Part shown: positions 6,259 through 14,368 of the stretch, piece by piece | How the letters are laid out: the number at the start of each line of letters is the position of its first letter | Position numbering within the stretch: the first letter of the stretch is position 1 | Assembly (NCBI GenBank): GCA_041576015.1 | Contig: JBFGLT010000017.1 | Span: forward strand, 1-31,073 | Direction: 5' to 3' | DNA: 31,073 nucleotides | Origin: JABDIY01 sp041576015 | Lineage (GTDB): Bacteria > Actinomycetota > Acidimicrobiia > Acidimicrobiales > SZUA-35 | Notes under the pieces: model-generated | The model's database searches: none | What the model was told of the DNA's origin: nothing | The model's input: only the letters and a program-made list of their open reading frames with translations | Translations under genes and position numbers: made by a program

Positions 6259-8306
6259 GCACCGACACTTCCCGACGCCTGCTCAACGCAGCGGTCGGCT
6301 TGTTCGTTTCCTGCGCAATCGTGACGCTCGCACAGCATCGCGAGTACGAGATCCCAATGCTTCTCGCCAACGCGGCCTACGTGGCGGTCGGCGGACTCAT
6401 CATGATCCGTCGACCGGGGAACCTCGTCGGCCTTGCGCTCGTGGCCTACGGCACGATCTGGGGGCTGGCCACCGCTCTCATCGTCACCGCCGAGACGCTC
6501 GACGAAGCCGGACGCCTCGACGTTGCCGCCTGGGTCACGCTCGTCTCCGCCCTCCCGATGACCGTCGGCATCTGGTTGATCGGCGCGACCTGGCTGCTGT
6601 TCCCAGACGGTCGGACGACTACCCCTCGGGATCAACAGTTGCTCCGGTGGAGTGGCCTCTACGCAGCGGCCCTCACCGTTTCGTCGATTTTCGCCACGCC
6701 GCAATCCCTGCCCGAGACCAAGCCCTACCCGCACCCGTTCGTCGACGACTCGGTCGCGCAGGCAGTTTTCGACGTCGGAGGGGTCGCCGTCGTTGCGCTC
6801 TTCTTCTTCGGGATCTACGTTGCGCTGCGGCTCATCCGCCGGATGCGTCACGGCGATCCGGTTGAACGCCGTCAGGTGCTCTGGATTGCGATGGCCGTCA
6901 TCCTCAACGTGGTGATTCTCGTTGGCAACGTGGCCATCGCACCGTTGGGCACCGAGGATCGAGCCTTCTGGTTGATCGATTCGGTCGCCATCGTGCTGAT
7001 CCCACTTGGCATCGGGGTGTCGATCTTCCGGTACCGGCTCTATGACATCGACACGATCGTCAGCCGATCGGTCACCCTCGGCGCCCTGGCGCTGTTCATC
7101 GGCGGCGTGTATGTGGCCATCGTGGTCGGAATCGGGGAACTGCTCGGCGGCGACTCCGGCTTCGGTCTGTCGATCGTGGCCTCGGTGCTGGTGGCGATGG
7201 CGTTCCAGCCCGCCCGGCGCCATGTCGAGCGATGGGCGAACCGACTGGTCTACGGCGAGCGGGCGACCCCCTACGAGGTGCTCGTTCGGTTCTCGCGACG
7301 GTCGGCCGAGCTCTCCGACGAGGAGCTGCTCGAGCGCATTCCGCAGATCATCGTCGACGGCACTGGAGCTGCCACCGCCACACTGTGGACCCGTACCGAC
7401 GACGGCTTCCGAGCCGAATCGTCGTGGCCGGCCAACACCGCGCAGCGGCGCATAGGGCACGTGGACCGGTTTGCTGATCCCGAAGCCGACTATTCACTTC
7501 CCGTGTCCCACGACGGTGAGCTGCTCGGCGGCTTGTCGCTCGTGAAGGCGGGCGGCGAGACGATGGCCCCGGCCGAGGAGGATCTGCTGGCCGATTTGGC
7601 AATCGGCCTCGGTCTGGCGCTACGCAACGCCCGGTTGACCGGTGAGTTACGCCGCCGGGTCGCCGAGCTCGAGGCGTCGCGTGAGCGGGTCCTGACCGCC
7701 TCCGACGAGGCCCGGCGGGCGCTCGAGAACGACCTCGACAGCGGACCACAACAGCAACTGGTGGCGCTCAAGGTGAAGCTGGGGCCCACCCGCAAGCTCG
7801 CCGAACAAGCGGGTGCCGAAAAGACGGCAGCATTGCTCGAGCAGCTCGAGACCGAGGCCGGCCTTGCGATCCGGGCCGTGCGCGATTTCGCCGGGGGCAT
7901 CTACCCACCACTCCTCGAGGCCGAAGGACTCGCAGTGGCGATTTCCCAACAGACCCGTCGCGCCCCCATTCCCGTCGAAGTCGCTTCGGAGAACCTCGGC
8001 CGGTATGGGCGTGACGTTGAAGCGGCGATCTACTTCTCGGTGCTCGAGGCGCTGCAGAACACAACCAAGTATTCCCAGGCGACGTCGGCATCGGTGGTGC
8101 TCGAAGATGCCGGCGGCTCGCTGCGGTTCCGGGTGCGGGACGACGGGCAGGGCTTCGATGCTGCATCGGTCGCCCCGGGCGCCGGTCTCACCGGCATGGC
8201 CGACCGCCTCGACACCGTCGGCGGCACACTCACCATCGACTCGAAACCGGGCGGTGGAGCCGTCGTGACCGGTTCGGTGCCGACCCGGGAATTGACCGGC
8301 GCCTAG
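6255..8306 (+). CDS. Membrane histidine kinase B: intact ATPase, phospho-His replaced by Asp
   Basis: This is a 683-residue protein with the same architecture as kinase A: ~8 N-terminal membrane segments, the FRYRLYDIDTIVSRSVT motif, a GAF-like domain (~350-470), a HisKA_3-like helix pair and a HATPase domain. The ATP-binding domain is complete: N602 in EALQNTTKYS, DDGQGFD at 629-635, and GAGLTGMADRL. The dimerisation helix reads NDLDSGPQQQ where kinase A has RDLHDGAQQQ, so the phospho-acceptor His is Asp (D495) and the next Asp is Ser (S496). It cannot autophosphorylate conventionally but could phosphorylate a partner carrying the His. Translation is coupled to kinase A by an ATGA overlap, favouring equal amounts. 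Duplication of one ancestral gene with reciprocal loss is the simplest history. Confidence 0.9.
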   Translation: MSTDTSRRLLNAAVGLFVSCAIVTLAQHREYEIPMLLANAAYVAVGGLIMIRRPGNLVGLALVAYGTIWGLATALIVTAETLDEAGRLDVAAWVTLVSALPMTVGIWLIGATWLLFPDGRTTTPRDQQLLRWSGLYAAALTVSSIFATPQSLPETKPYPHPFVDDSVAQAVFDVGGVAVVALFFFGIYVALRLIRRMRHGDPVERRQVLWIAMAVILNVVILVGNVAIAPLGTEDRAFWLIDSVAIVLIPLGIGVSIFRYRLYDIDTIVSRSVTLGALALFIGGVYVAIVVGIGELLGGDSGFGLSIVASVLVAMAFQPARRHVERWANRLVYGERATPYEVLVRFSRRSAELSDEELLERIPQIIVDGTGAATATLWTRTDDGFRAESSWPANTAQRRIGHVDRFADPEADYSLPVSHDGELLGGLSLVKAGGETMAPAEEDLLADLAIGLGLALRNARLTGELRRRVAELEASRERVLTASDEARRALENDLDSGPQQQLVALKVKLGPTRKLAEQAGAEKTAALLEQLETEAGLAIRAVRDFAGGIYPPLLEAEGLAVAISQQTRRAPIPVEVASENLGRYGRDVEAAIYFSVLEALQNTTKYSQATSASVVLEDAGGSLRFRVRDDGQGFDAASVAPGAGLTGMADRLDTVGGTLTIDSKPGGGAVVTGSVPTRELTGA

Positions 8307-8370
8307 ACCCAGGACGATGCTCCGGCCGGTGGGTCGAGTCTGCATGACCTCGGCGAGCGAAGCCGGTGAC

Positions 8371-8404
8371 GCATGCTCATCGGCGAGGGATTGCGATGAG
8401 ATGC
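8371..8404. terminator. Strong hairpin between convergent genes, terminator-like
   Basis: CTCATCG (8376-8382) pairs with CGATGAG (8394-8400), extended by GCAT (8371-8374) with ATGC (8401-8404) across one bulged G at 8375. This gives an 11-bp stem with an 11-nt loop. It lies between kinase B (+) and the lipoprotein gene (-). There is no T tract on either side, so termination is only inferred. The rest of 8307-8531 shows no convincing gene; it also carries a CGAGCGAAG motif at 8354-8362. Confidence 0.45.
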
Positions 8405-8531
8405 CGCGCCGGTGGCCACGGAAGGAGCGTTGCGCATAGTGGGCTTCACCGATGACGGACATGGTGCCGGACGCTCGGTTGGCGGTGGCGACGCGTCGGC
8501 ATCGGCGGCGTGAGCACACTGTCCTCGGTCA

Positions 8532-10544
8532 TCACGGCGAGTCCGGGCCGTACGCCACGCCGACGGACTCGGCCCACTCGGGCACGAGCGATCGTTGTGC
8601 CTCGAACGACTCGGCCGTGAACCACATACCTTCGGGGTTGCCGGCACAGCACGGCCCGCGGAACACGATCGGGTACACGTCGGGGTGGATGTCGGCGACC
8701 CATCCTTCGTACTCGGCGAACTGCTCGAGCCAGGACCCCCAGTCGTTCCGCCCCTCGATCTCCAACGCATAGCGCACGGTCAACCCGTCGGCGAACGTGA
8801 GCCGCACTTGATAGAAGGTTGGGGCGAGACCGGCGGCAACGCCGAAGACGTTCTGATCCTCCCAGCGGCAGATGATTTCGAGACCGTCCGGTTCGCATGT
8901 CGCAGTCCGTTCGGTGGCGATCAGGTTGTCCCACTCGCTGCTGGCGCTGAGGTAGTCGATGACCGTCACGGTCCCGTCTCGGTCCCAGTCCCAGCTCTCG
9001 TCGAGCCCGATTTCGGCAGGCACCGGCTCGTCCACCTGCACTTGGTCGCCGGCCGGGCTGACGAACACGAAGTCCGGTGCGAACAGGCTGCTCGGATCGG
9101 TGGGTTCCTCGCCGGCGACGTAGTTGAAGAAGTCCTCGACCTCGGCGGCGAGGGTCAGCATCTCGGGCGACGCCGGTGCGGTCGTCGCCGGCTCGGCTGA
9201 ACGAATCTGCTGCGGGTTGAGCCCGATCAGGTACGCGTTTTCGGAGTCGTACATGCTGAACGCCGAGATGTAGAAGTTCCCCTCGCTGTCCCACGAGTCG
9301 TACCCGGTGATGAAGGCCTCACGCCCCGCCGGTGTGTCGAGGTCGGGCAGCGCAGCCAGGATCGATGAGCTTCCGGTGTCGATGTCGAACTCCCAGATCT
9401 CATTGGGTCGACCGAAGTTGTCGCTGCGGCCGAGATAGATCGTCTCTTCGCCGGGGTCCAGCTGGAACACCCAGACCTTGTTGAAGCCGGAGGGGGTTTC
9501 CCCGGCGGGGAAGCCCGGCCGGCCAAGATACTCCCACGTCGCGGTGGCGTCGGTGAACCGGTAGATGTGGCCCATGTCGTCAGCGACGTACAGCGTGTCG
9601 CGAGCCGAGTTCCACTGCCCGACCTCGATCGCAGCCAGGGTCTGCAGCGCAAAGCCCGTGTCCTCGAATCCGGAGTCCGGCGTGTATCGCCAGACGGAAT
9701 CGAGAACCGAACGGTCCTCGTTCTGGTTCCACTGTGACCGTTCGGTCCCGCCGGTCATGTACACGCTGCCTCGAGAGTCCGTCCAAAAGAAGCGATTGCT
9801 GTAAAAGTAGCCCTGCCACTGGTCGGGAGTGCCGACCACGGTCGTTCGCCCCTGCGCGACGTCGTAGTAGAGCAGCTGGTTGTCCGGAATCGTCATGCCG
9901 TACACGCGGTTGTTGACCGTGTCGGCAGAGATTGTGACGACCTGGAGGTGCTCGGCGCCGACGCCGCCCGGTTCGTCTGCACTGAGGTCGACGAAGTCGC
10001 CCGATGCCAGGTCGTAGGCGTACCAATGGAAGCCCCGTGTGGCCAGAAAGGCATCGTCGATCGATGATTTGTCGAGGGTGGCGACGTACATTCGGCCGTC
10101 GTGGTACGTGGGCCGAGTATGGAACTTCTCGGCGGTTTCGCCGGGTTCCCAGTTGTCTGCCGCTGTCGACGCCTTGCGGGCGTCCCCTACCAACGTGAGG
10201 TAGCCCGTCTCCGGGTCGAGTCTGTAGAGCATCGAGTTCAGCACGTGGTCGTGGCCGGAGATGTAAATGCTTCCCTCGGGGTCTGATCCGACCGCCAACC
10301 AGGACTGGTCGGGCTTGGATCCGCTCGGAGCGTCAGGGAGCTGCCAGACCCGCACGCCCGGCACGCTTCCCTCACGGAAATTCACGCTCGGCGCGCCTGT
10401 GGCGGGAGCCGCAGTCGACTCGAGCGCGGCCGTCCTGGTTGTCGTGGTTGCCGCGTCCTCGTCGCCACCGCAGGCGGCACCCGCACCGGCCAGCGCCACC
10501 ACTGCGAGAATCGCACAACACCTTGTCCGCAGGATGCTTGTCAT
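8532..10544 (-). CDS. Secreted lipoprotein with propeller-like body and NTF2-like C-terminus
   Basis: This is a 670-residue protein. The N-terminus is a lipoprotein signal: basic start, hydrophobic ALVVALAG-type core and AGAAC with Cys25, followed by a Thr/Ala-rich linker. This predicts anchoring to the outer face of the membrane. Residues ~55-450 contain repeated strand pairs of the type YRLDPETG, YYDVAQGR and WEFDIDTGS, with alternating substrate-free loop signatures, suggesting a beta-propeller. Residues ~460-670 (EVEDFFNYVAGEEP, then VRLTFADGLTVRYALEIEG) resemble an NTF2/SnoaL-like domain. The function is unknown. Start: ATG at 10544 with GGAGG 7 nt upstream; the longer in-frame start at 10652 would spoil the signal peptide. 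It stands alone, convergent with kinase B. Confidence 0.82.
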   Translation of the reverse strand: MTSILRTRCCAILAVVALAGAGAACGGDEDAATTTTRTAALESTAAPATGAPSVNFREGSVPGVRVWQLPDAPSGSKPDQSWLAVGSDPEGSIYISGHDHVLNSMLYRLDPETGYLTLVGDARKASTAADNWEPGETAEKFHTRPTYHDGRMYVATLDKSSIDDAFLATRGFHWYAYDLASGDFVDLSADEPGGVGAEHLQVVTISADTVNNRVYGMTIPDNQLLYYDVAQGRTTVVGTPDQWQGYFYSNRFFWTDSRGSVYMTGGTERSQWNQNEDRSVLDSVWRYTPDSGFEDTGFALQTLAAIEVGQWNSARDTLYVADDMGHIYRFTDATATWEYLGRPGFPAGETPSGFNKVWVFQLDPGEETIYLGRSDNFGRPNEIWEFDIDTGSSSILAALPDLDTPAGREAFITGYDSWDSEGNFYISAFSMYDSENAYLIGLNPQQIRSAEPATTAPASPEMLTLAAEVEDFFNYVAGEEPTDPSSLFAPDFVFVSPAGDQVQVDEPVPAEIGLDESWDWDRDGTVTVIDYLSASSEWDNLIATERTATCEPDGLEIICRWEDQNVFGVAAGLAPTFYQVRLTFADGLTVRYALEIEGRNDWGSWLEQFAEYEGWVADIHPDVYPIVFRGPCCAGNPEGMWFTAESFEAQRSLVPEWAESVGVAYGPDSP

Positions 10545-11149
10545 GGCGAGCCTCCTCGGTCGGGCCGGATCGCCACCGTCACGGTCGCGCCCGTGTCGCG
10601 TCGGCGCATCCCTGCACTCAGCGCCAGTGGACCTCGCTCGGGCTCCGTCCACAAGGGGAGGAGGTCATCATCCGGACCCTCGACGACGTCGAACGTCGCC
10701 GCCACAGGTGCGCGTCGTCCGTGTCTCGGAATCCGTGAGATCGCCTTCGATCCGCCCGTGTCGTTCTCTTAGCCGCTCCCACTACTCCAATCGGCTCGAC
10801 GACTTGCCGCTCAACCGCGCCGGCGTGGTAGATCCACCCGCGCCCGACCCTGGCACTACGGTACGCACACGACATCGTGTAGTGACCGACCCAGGAGTTG
10901 ACGCGAGTAGTCCGAGACTGGTCGTAGCACGCCCAAGCGGCAGGGGACGGTCGGCGCCCCGTCGTCGGCCACCGGCGTCGAAGATGGTGACGATTGCATG
11001 CTAGCCACCCGCCTCCGGTGGCTCGCCGGACGGCTCGGCACGGGGGAGGCCGCCGGTTTCGTTTGACTGATCGCCGGCCGCGGGCGGCAGCGGCGACTGC
11101 TCCCGGACTCCTAGACTGACGGGTCGCCGTCACTGTCGAGGTAAGGGTC
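10545..11149. other. 605-bp gene-free region between divergent lipoprotein and prfC genes
   Basis: I find no convincing coding sequence here on either strand. Visible structure: a perfect 14-bp palindrome ACACGA-CA-TCGTGT (10867-10880); a hairpin AGCCACC/GGTGGCT (11003-11009 with 11017-11023) without a T tract; and a -10-like TAGACT at 11112-11117 that could serve prfC. No tRNA- or riboswitch-like fold was recognised. Confidence 0.5.
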
Positions 11150-12736
11150 GTGTCCGCAATCAAAGAGCAAGCGAGCCGCCGCCGGACCTTCGCCATCATC
11201 TCCCATCCCGACGCGGGCAAGACCACCCTCACCGAGAAGTTCCTCCTCTATGGCGGTGCTCTGACCGGCGGGGCCGGGGCGGTCAAAGCCCGTGAAGGCC
11301 GGCGGGCGGTCACCTCGGACTGGATGGAGATGGAGCAGCAGCGGGGCATCTCGATCACATCGGCGGCCCTCCAGTTCCACCACCGGGACTGCACGATCAA
11401 CCTGCTCGACACCCCAGGCCACCGGGACTTCTCCGAGGACACCTACCGGGTGCTGGCCGCCGCCGACGCTGCGGTCATGGTGCTCGATGCCGCCAAGGGA
11501 ATCGAGCCACAGACCCTCAAGTTGTTCGAGGTCTGCCGGGAGCGCGAGATTCCCTTCCTGACGTTCATCAACAAGTGGGACCGGCCCGGCAAACCAGCGC
11601 TCGAACTCCTCGATGAGATCGAGAGGACGCTGATCGTCGAGCCGGCGCCGGTGACCTGGCCAGTCGGCCTGGCCGGCGATTTCCGCGGAATCTGGCACCG
11701 GACCACCGGCGAGTACATCCGGTTCGAACGAACCGCTCGCGGAAGCACGATCGCACCCGAAGAGGTGGTGTCCGCCGAACGGGCCGCGGTCGATGAAGGT
11801 GAGGCGTGGACCGCCGCCGCCGAAGAGGTCGAACTGCTCGACATGCTGGAGCGAAATCCCGACTTGAAAACGTTCCTTGCCTGCGAGTCGACCCCGGTGT
11901 TCTTCGGCTCTGCGCTGACCAACTTCGGGGTTCGCGCTCTGCTCGACGGGGTCGTGGACCTGGTTCCGTCGCCGGCCCCGAGGGTGCTGGCCGACGGCTC
12001 GCGGCGGGCAATCGACGCCGACTTCGCCGGTCTGGTCTTCAAGGTGCAAGCAGGAATGGACCGCGCCCACCGGGACCGCATCGCCTTCGTGCGCGTCTGC
12101 TCGGGTGAGTTCGAGCGCGGCATGATGGCCGTCGCCGGCGGCACGGGTCGTCAGTTCTCCACCAAATACGCCCAGACCCTGTTCGGGCAGGACCGCGAGA
12201 CGGTCGATCTGGCCTATCCCGGCGACATCATCGGCCTGGTCAACGCCAACGAGGTCCGGATCGGCGATGCCATCTACTCCGGGACACCGTGCGCGTTCCC
12301 GCCGCTGCCTGCGTTCGCCCCCGAGCACTTCATGGTGGCTCGGGTCAAGGACACCTCCAAGTTCAAGCAGTTTCGCAAGGGCATCGCCCAGCTCGACGAA
12401 GAGGGCGCAGTCCAGGTACTTCGCGACCCCGACCTCGGGGATCAGGCACCCGTGCTGGCCGCCGTCGGGCAACTTCAGTTCGAGGTCGCAACCAACCGCC
12501 TCGAGAACGAGTTCGGCGCCCCGGTCGAGCTCACCAGCACCCGGTACACGATCGCCCGCAAGACCGACGCCGAGAGCGCCCCCCACCTGCGAGCGATGCA
12601 GGGAGTCGACGTCCTCCAGCGGGCCAACGGCGATCACCTCGCGCTGTTCGAGAGCAAGTACTGGATGGACAGGGTTGTCGCCGATCACCCCGAGCTGACC
12701 CTCATCCGAATGGTGGCCGAGGGCGGCTTGAACTAG
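11150..12736 (+). CDS. prfC: Peptide chain release factor 3 (RF3)
   Basis: This is a 528-residue translational GTPase of normal RF3 length. RF3 recycles RF1/RF2 from the ribosome after termination, using GTP. Motifs: P-loop SHPDAGKTT at 18-26, switch I RGISITSAA at 65-73, DTPGH at 87-91, and NKWD at 141-144 (usual NKxD). The central VTWPVGL/GDFRGIWHR segment and the C-terminal half, with FMVARVKDTSKFKQFRKG and QFEVATNRLENEFGAPV, are RF3-specific and separate it from EF-G. Start: GTG at 11150 with GAGG about 8 nt upstream. The stop TAG directly precedes the ATG of the next gene, so the two are probably co-transcribed although functionally unrelated. Confidence 0.95.
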   Translation: MSAIKEQASRRRTFAIISHPDAGKTTLTEKFLLYGGALTGGAGAVKAREGRRAVTSDWMEMEQQRGISITSAALQFHHRDCTINLLDTPGHRDFSEDTYRVLAAADAAVMVLDAAKGIEPQTLKLFEVCREREIPFLTFINKWDRPGKPALELLDEIERTLIVEPAPVTWPVGLAGDFRGIWHRTTGEYIRFERTARGSTIAPEEVVSAERAAVDEGEAWTAAAEEVELLDMLERNPDLKTFLACESTPVFFGSALTNFGVRALLDGVVDLVPSPAPRVLADGSRRAIDADFAGLVFKVQAGMDRAHRDRIAFVRVCSGEFERGMMAVAGGTGRQFSTKYAQTLFGQDRETVDLAYPGDIIGLVNANEVRIGDAIYSGTPCAFPPLPAFAPEHFMVARVKDTSKFKQFRKGIAQLDEEGAVQVLRDPDLGDQAPVLAAVGQLQFEVATNRLENEFGAPVELTSTRYTIARKTDAESAPHLRAMQGVDVLQRANGDHLALFESKYWMDRVVADHPELTLIRMVAEGGLN

Positions 12737-14314
12737 ATGCGCCGGGTTCTCGCCATCGTCACCATCGCCGGTGCCATCGGGCTGATCGGCGCGGGGGTCT
12801 GGGCCAACCGTCTGCGCTTCGACGACGGAGTGGACAACGCCGCCGAAGCCGCCCCGGAAGTGGCGGGCGCAGTCGTCGAAGCGCCTTCGACAACATCCAC
12901 GACGACGCCGACCACGACAACCAGGGCGTCCTCGACGACCACGACCACCGAACCGCCCTACGACGGGTGGGTCGACCCCGCCTCATCGGGCCGGCCGTGG
13001 TCGGATCTCGGGGCGGTGGAAGGGCTCCTCACCTTCAGAGGTAACCCGACGCGGACCTTCCATGGCCGCAACGCCCCGACCGATCCAGTCGTGGCGTGGA
13101 CCCACGAAATCGGGTGCGCCACCTCGCCGGTGGGCGGGGTCGCCAAGGTGTGGTGTGGATCGGGATGGACCGGGCAGCCGTCGGTCTTCCGTCCTCCCGA
13201 CGCCGCTGGTGCCGACCCGGACTCCTGGTGGCTGGCCTTCGGCGGCTACGACCGCAACGTCACCTTCTTGGATCCCGAGACCGGCGAGGAGGTCTACGGT
13301 CCGTACCCGACCGGCGACATCATCAAGGGGTCGATCACCATCGACCCCGACGGCTACCCACTGCTCTACACCGGGAGCCGGGACAACCACTATCACATCG
13401 TCGCCCTCGACCGGCCCGAGCCCGAGGCTCTATGGAAGCTGCGCAGCGACGCCGTCAAGCCCACCAAGTGGAACGACGACTGGGACGGATCGGGGCTGAT
13501 CATCGACGACTACCTCTTCGAGGGCGGAGAGAACAGCCGGTTCTTCATCGTCAAGTTGAACCGCAGCTACGACTCCAACGGGTTGGTCACGGTCGATCCC
13601 GAGATCGTCTTCAGCACCGAATCCTGGGACGCCGAACTGCTGGCCGCCACATCCAACGAGATGAGCATCGAGAACTCCGTCGCGATCAGCGGCGACACGG
13701 TGTACTTCGCAAACTCGAATGGACTGATTCAAGGTTGGGACCTACGCGGCATCGCCGGCGGAGCGACACCCGAGCGGGTCTTCCGGTTCTGGGCTGGCGA
13801 GGACGTCGACGCATCCCTCGTCATCGATTCCCACGGCATGATCTATGCGGGTGTCGAATACGAGAAGGGCCGGGCACGTGCGCAGGATCTCGGGCAGATC
13901 CTCAAACTCGATCCGTCCCGTCCCGACGATCCACTGGTCTGGAGCGTGCAGGCCAATGTGGGGCTCGGTTCGGGAATCTGGGCCACGCCGGCCCTTCACA
14001 GCGACCTCGTGATCGTGGCCACCGACGATGGGCGCGTGCTCGGGCTCGACCGGTCCGACGGCACCGAGCGCTGGGCGCTCGAGCTCCCGGGGCCGCTGTG
14101 GCAGAGCCCGGTGGTCGTCGACGACCTGCTCATCCAGGGGGATTGCCTCGGTACGATGCACGCCTTCGACGTGTCCGACACCGCCGTCGAGCCGCCCCCG
14201 CTGTGGTCGGTGTTCCTCGGCGAGGGCTGCCTCGAATCAACGCCGGCGGTGTGGGACGGCGGAATCTACGTCGGGTCCCGCAACGGCACGTTCTACGCTC
14301 TTCGCGACGAATAG
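12737..14314 (+). CDS. Exported PQQ-like beta-propeller repeat protein
   Basis: This is a 525-residue protein. Residues 1-24 form one hydrophobic segment (VLAIVTIAGAIGLIGAGVWA), either an uncleaved anchor or a signal peptide. Residues ~50-75 are a Thr/Ser-rich linker typical of surface proteins in high-GC Gram-positives. Residues ~95-525 hold repeated blades of the type GLDRSDGTERWALELPG, LVIVATDDGRVLG and GGIYVGSRNGTFYAL, as in PQQ-like propellers (PQQ dehydrogenases, BamB). I see no dehydrogenase signature, so an enzyme role is not claimed. The ATG follows the prfC stop without a gap. A carbohydrate- or protein-binding surface role is possible but unsupported. Confidence 0.82.
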   Translation: MRRVLAIVTIAGAIGLIGAGVWANRLRFDDGVDNAAEAAPEVAGAVVEAPSTTSTTTPTTTTRASSTTTTTEPPYDGWVDPASSGRPWSDLGAVEGLLTFRGNPTRTFHGRNAPTDPVVAWTHEIGCATSPVGGVAKVWCGSGWTGQPSVFRPPDAAGADPDSWWLAFGGYDRNVTFLDPETGEEVYGPYPTGDIIKGSITIDPDGYPLLYTGSRDNHYHIVALDRPEPEALWKLRSDAVKPTKWNDDWDGSGLIIDDYLFEGGENSRFFIVKLNRSYDSNGLVTVDPEIVFSTESWDAELLAATSNEMSIENSVAISGDTVYFANSNGLIQGWDLRGIAGGATPERVFRFWAGEDVDASLVIDSHGMIYAGVEYEKGRARAQDLGQILKLDPSRPDDPLVWSVQANVGLGSGIWATPALHSDLVIVATDDGRVLGLDRSDGTERWALELPGPLWQSPVVVDDLLIQGDCLGTMHAFDVSDTAVEPPPLWSVFLGEGCLESTPAVWDGGIYVGSRNGTFYALRDE

Positions 14315-14353
14315 GCGCTCGACCGGTCATCGGTGACGGTCGGAACGATCACC

Positions 14354-14368
14354 TACGCTGGCGCCGTG
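14354..14368 (+). promoter_or_regulatory. Candidate leaderless promoter of the CoA-transferase gene
   Basis: TACGCT (14354-14359) is a good TANNNT -10 box ending 6 nt before the GTG at 14366. This places the transcription start at the start codon. TGACGG at 14334-14339 is a weak -35 candidate with a 14-nt spacer. It supports the GTG at 14366 over the one at 14333. Confidence 0.45.

Noticed and set aside
5690..7745. Frameshift or sequencing error as the cause of the missing kinase motifs
   Set aside because: Both genes stay in frame through and beyond the altered motifs, the flanking family sequence is intact on both sides, and changes are spread over several boxes. A local error would not produce this.
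6647..8268. Overlapping plus- and minus-strand frames inside the kinase genes
   Set aside because: They lack domains and ribosome sites, and their composition (Arg/Pro/Ser-rich) is typical of GC-rich shadow frames.
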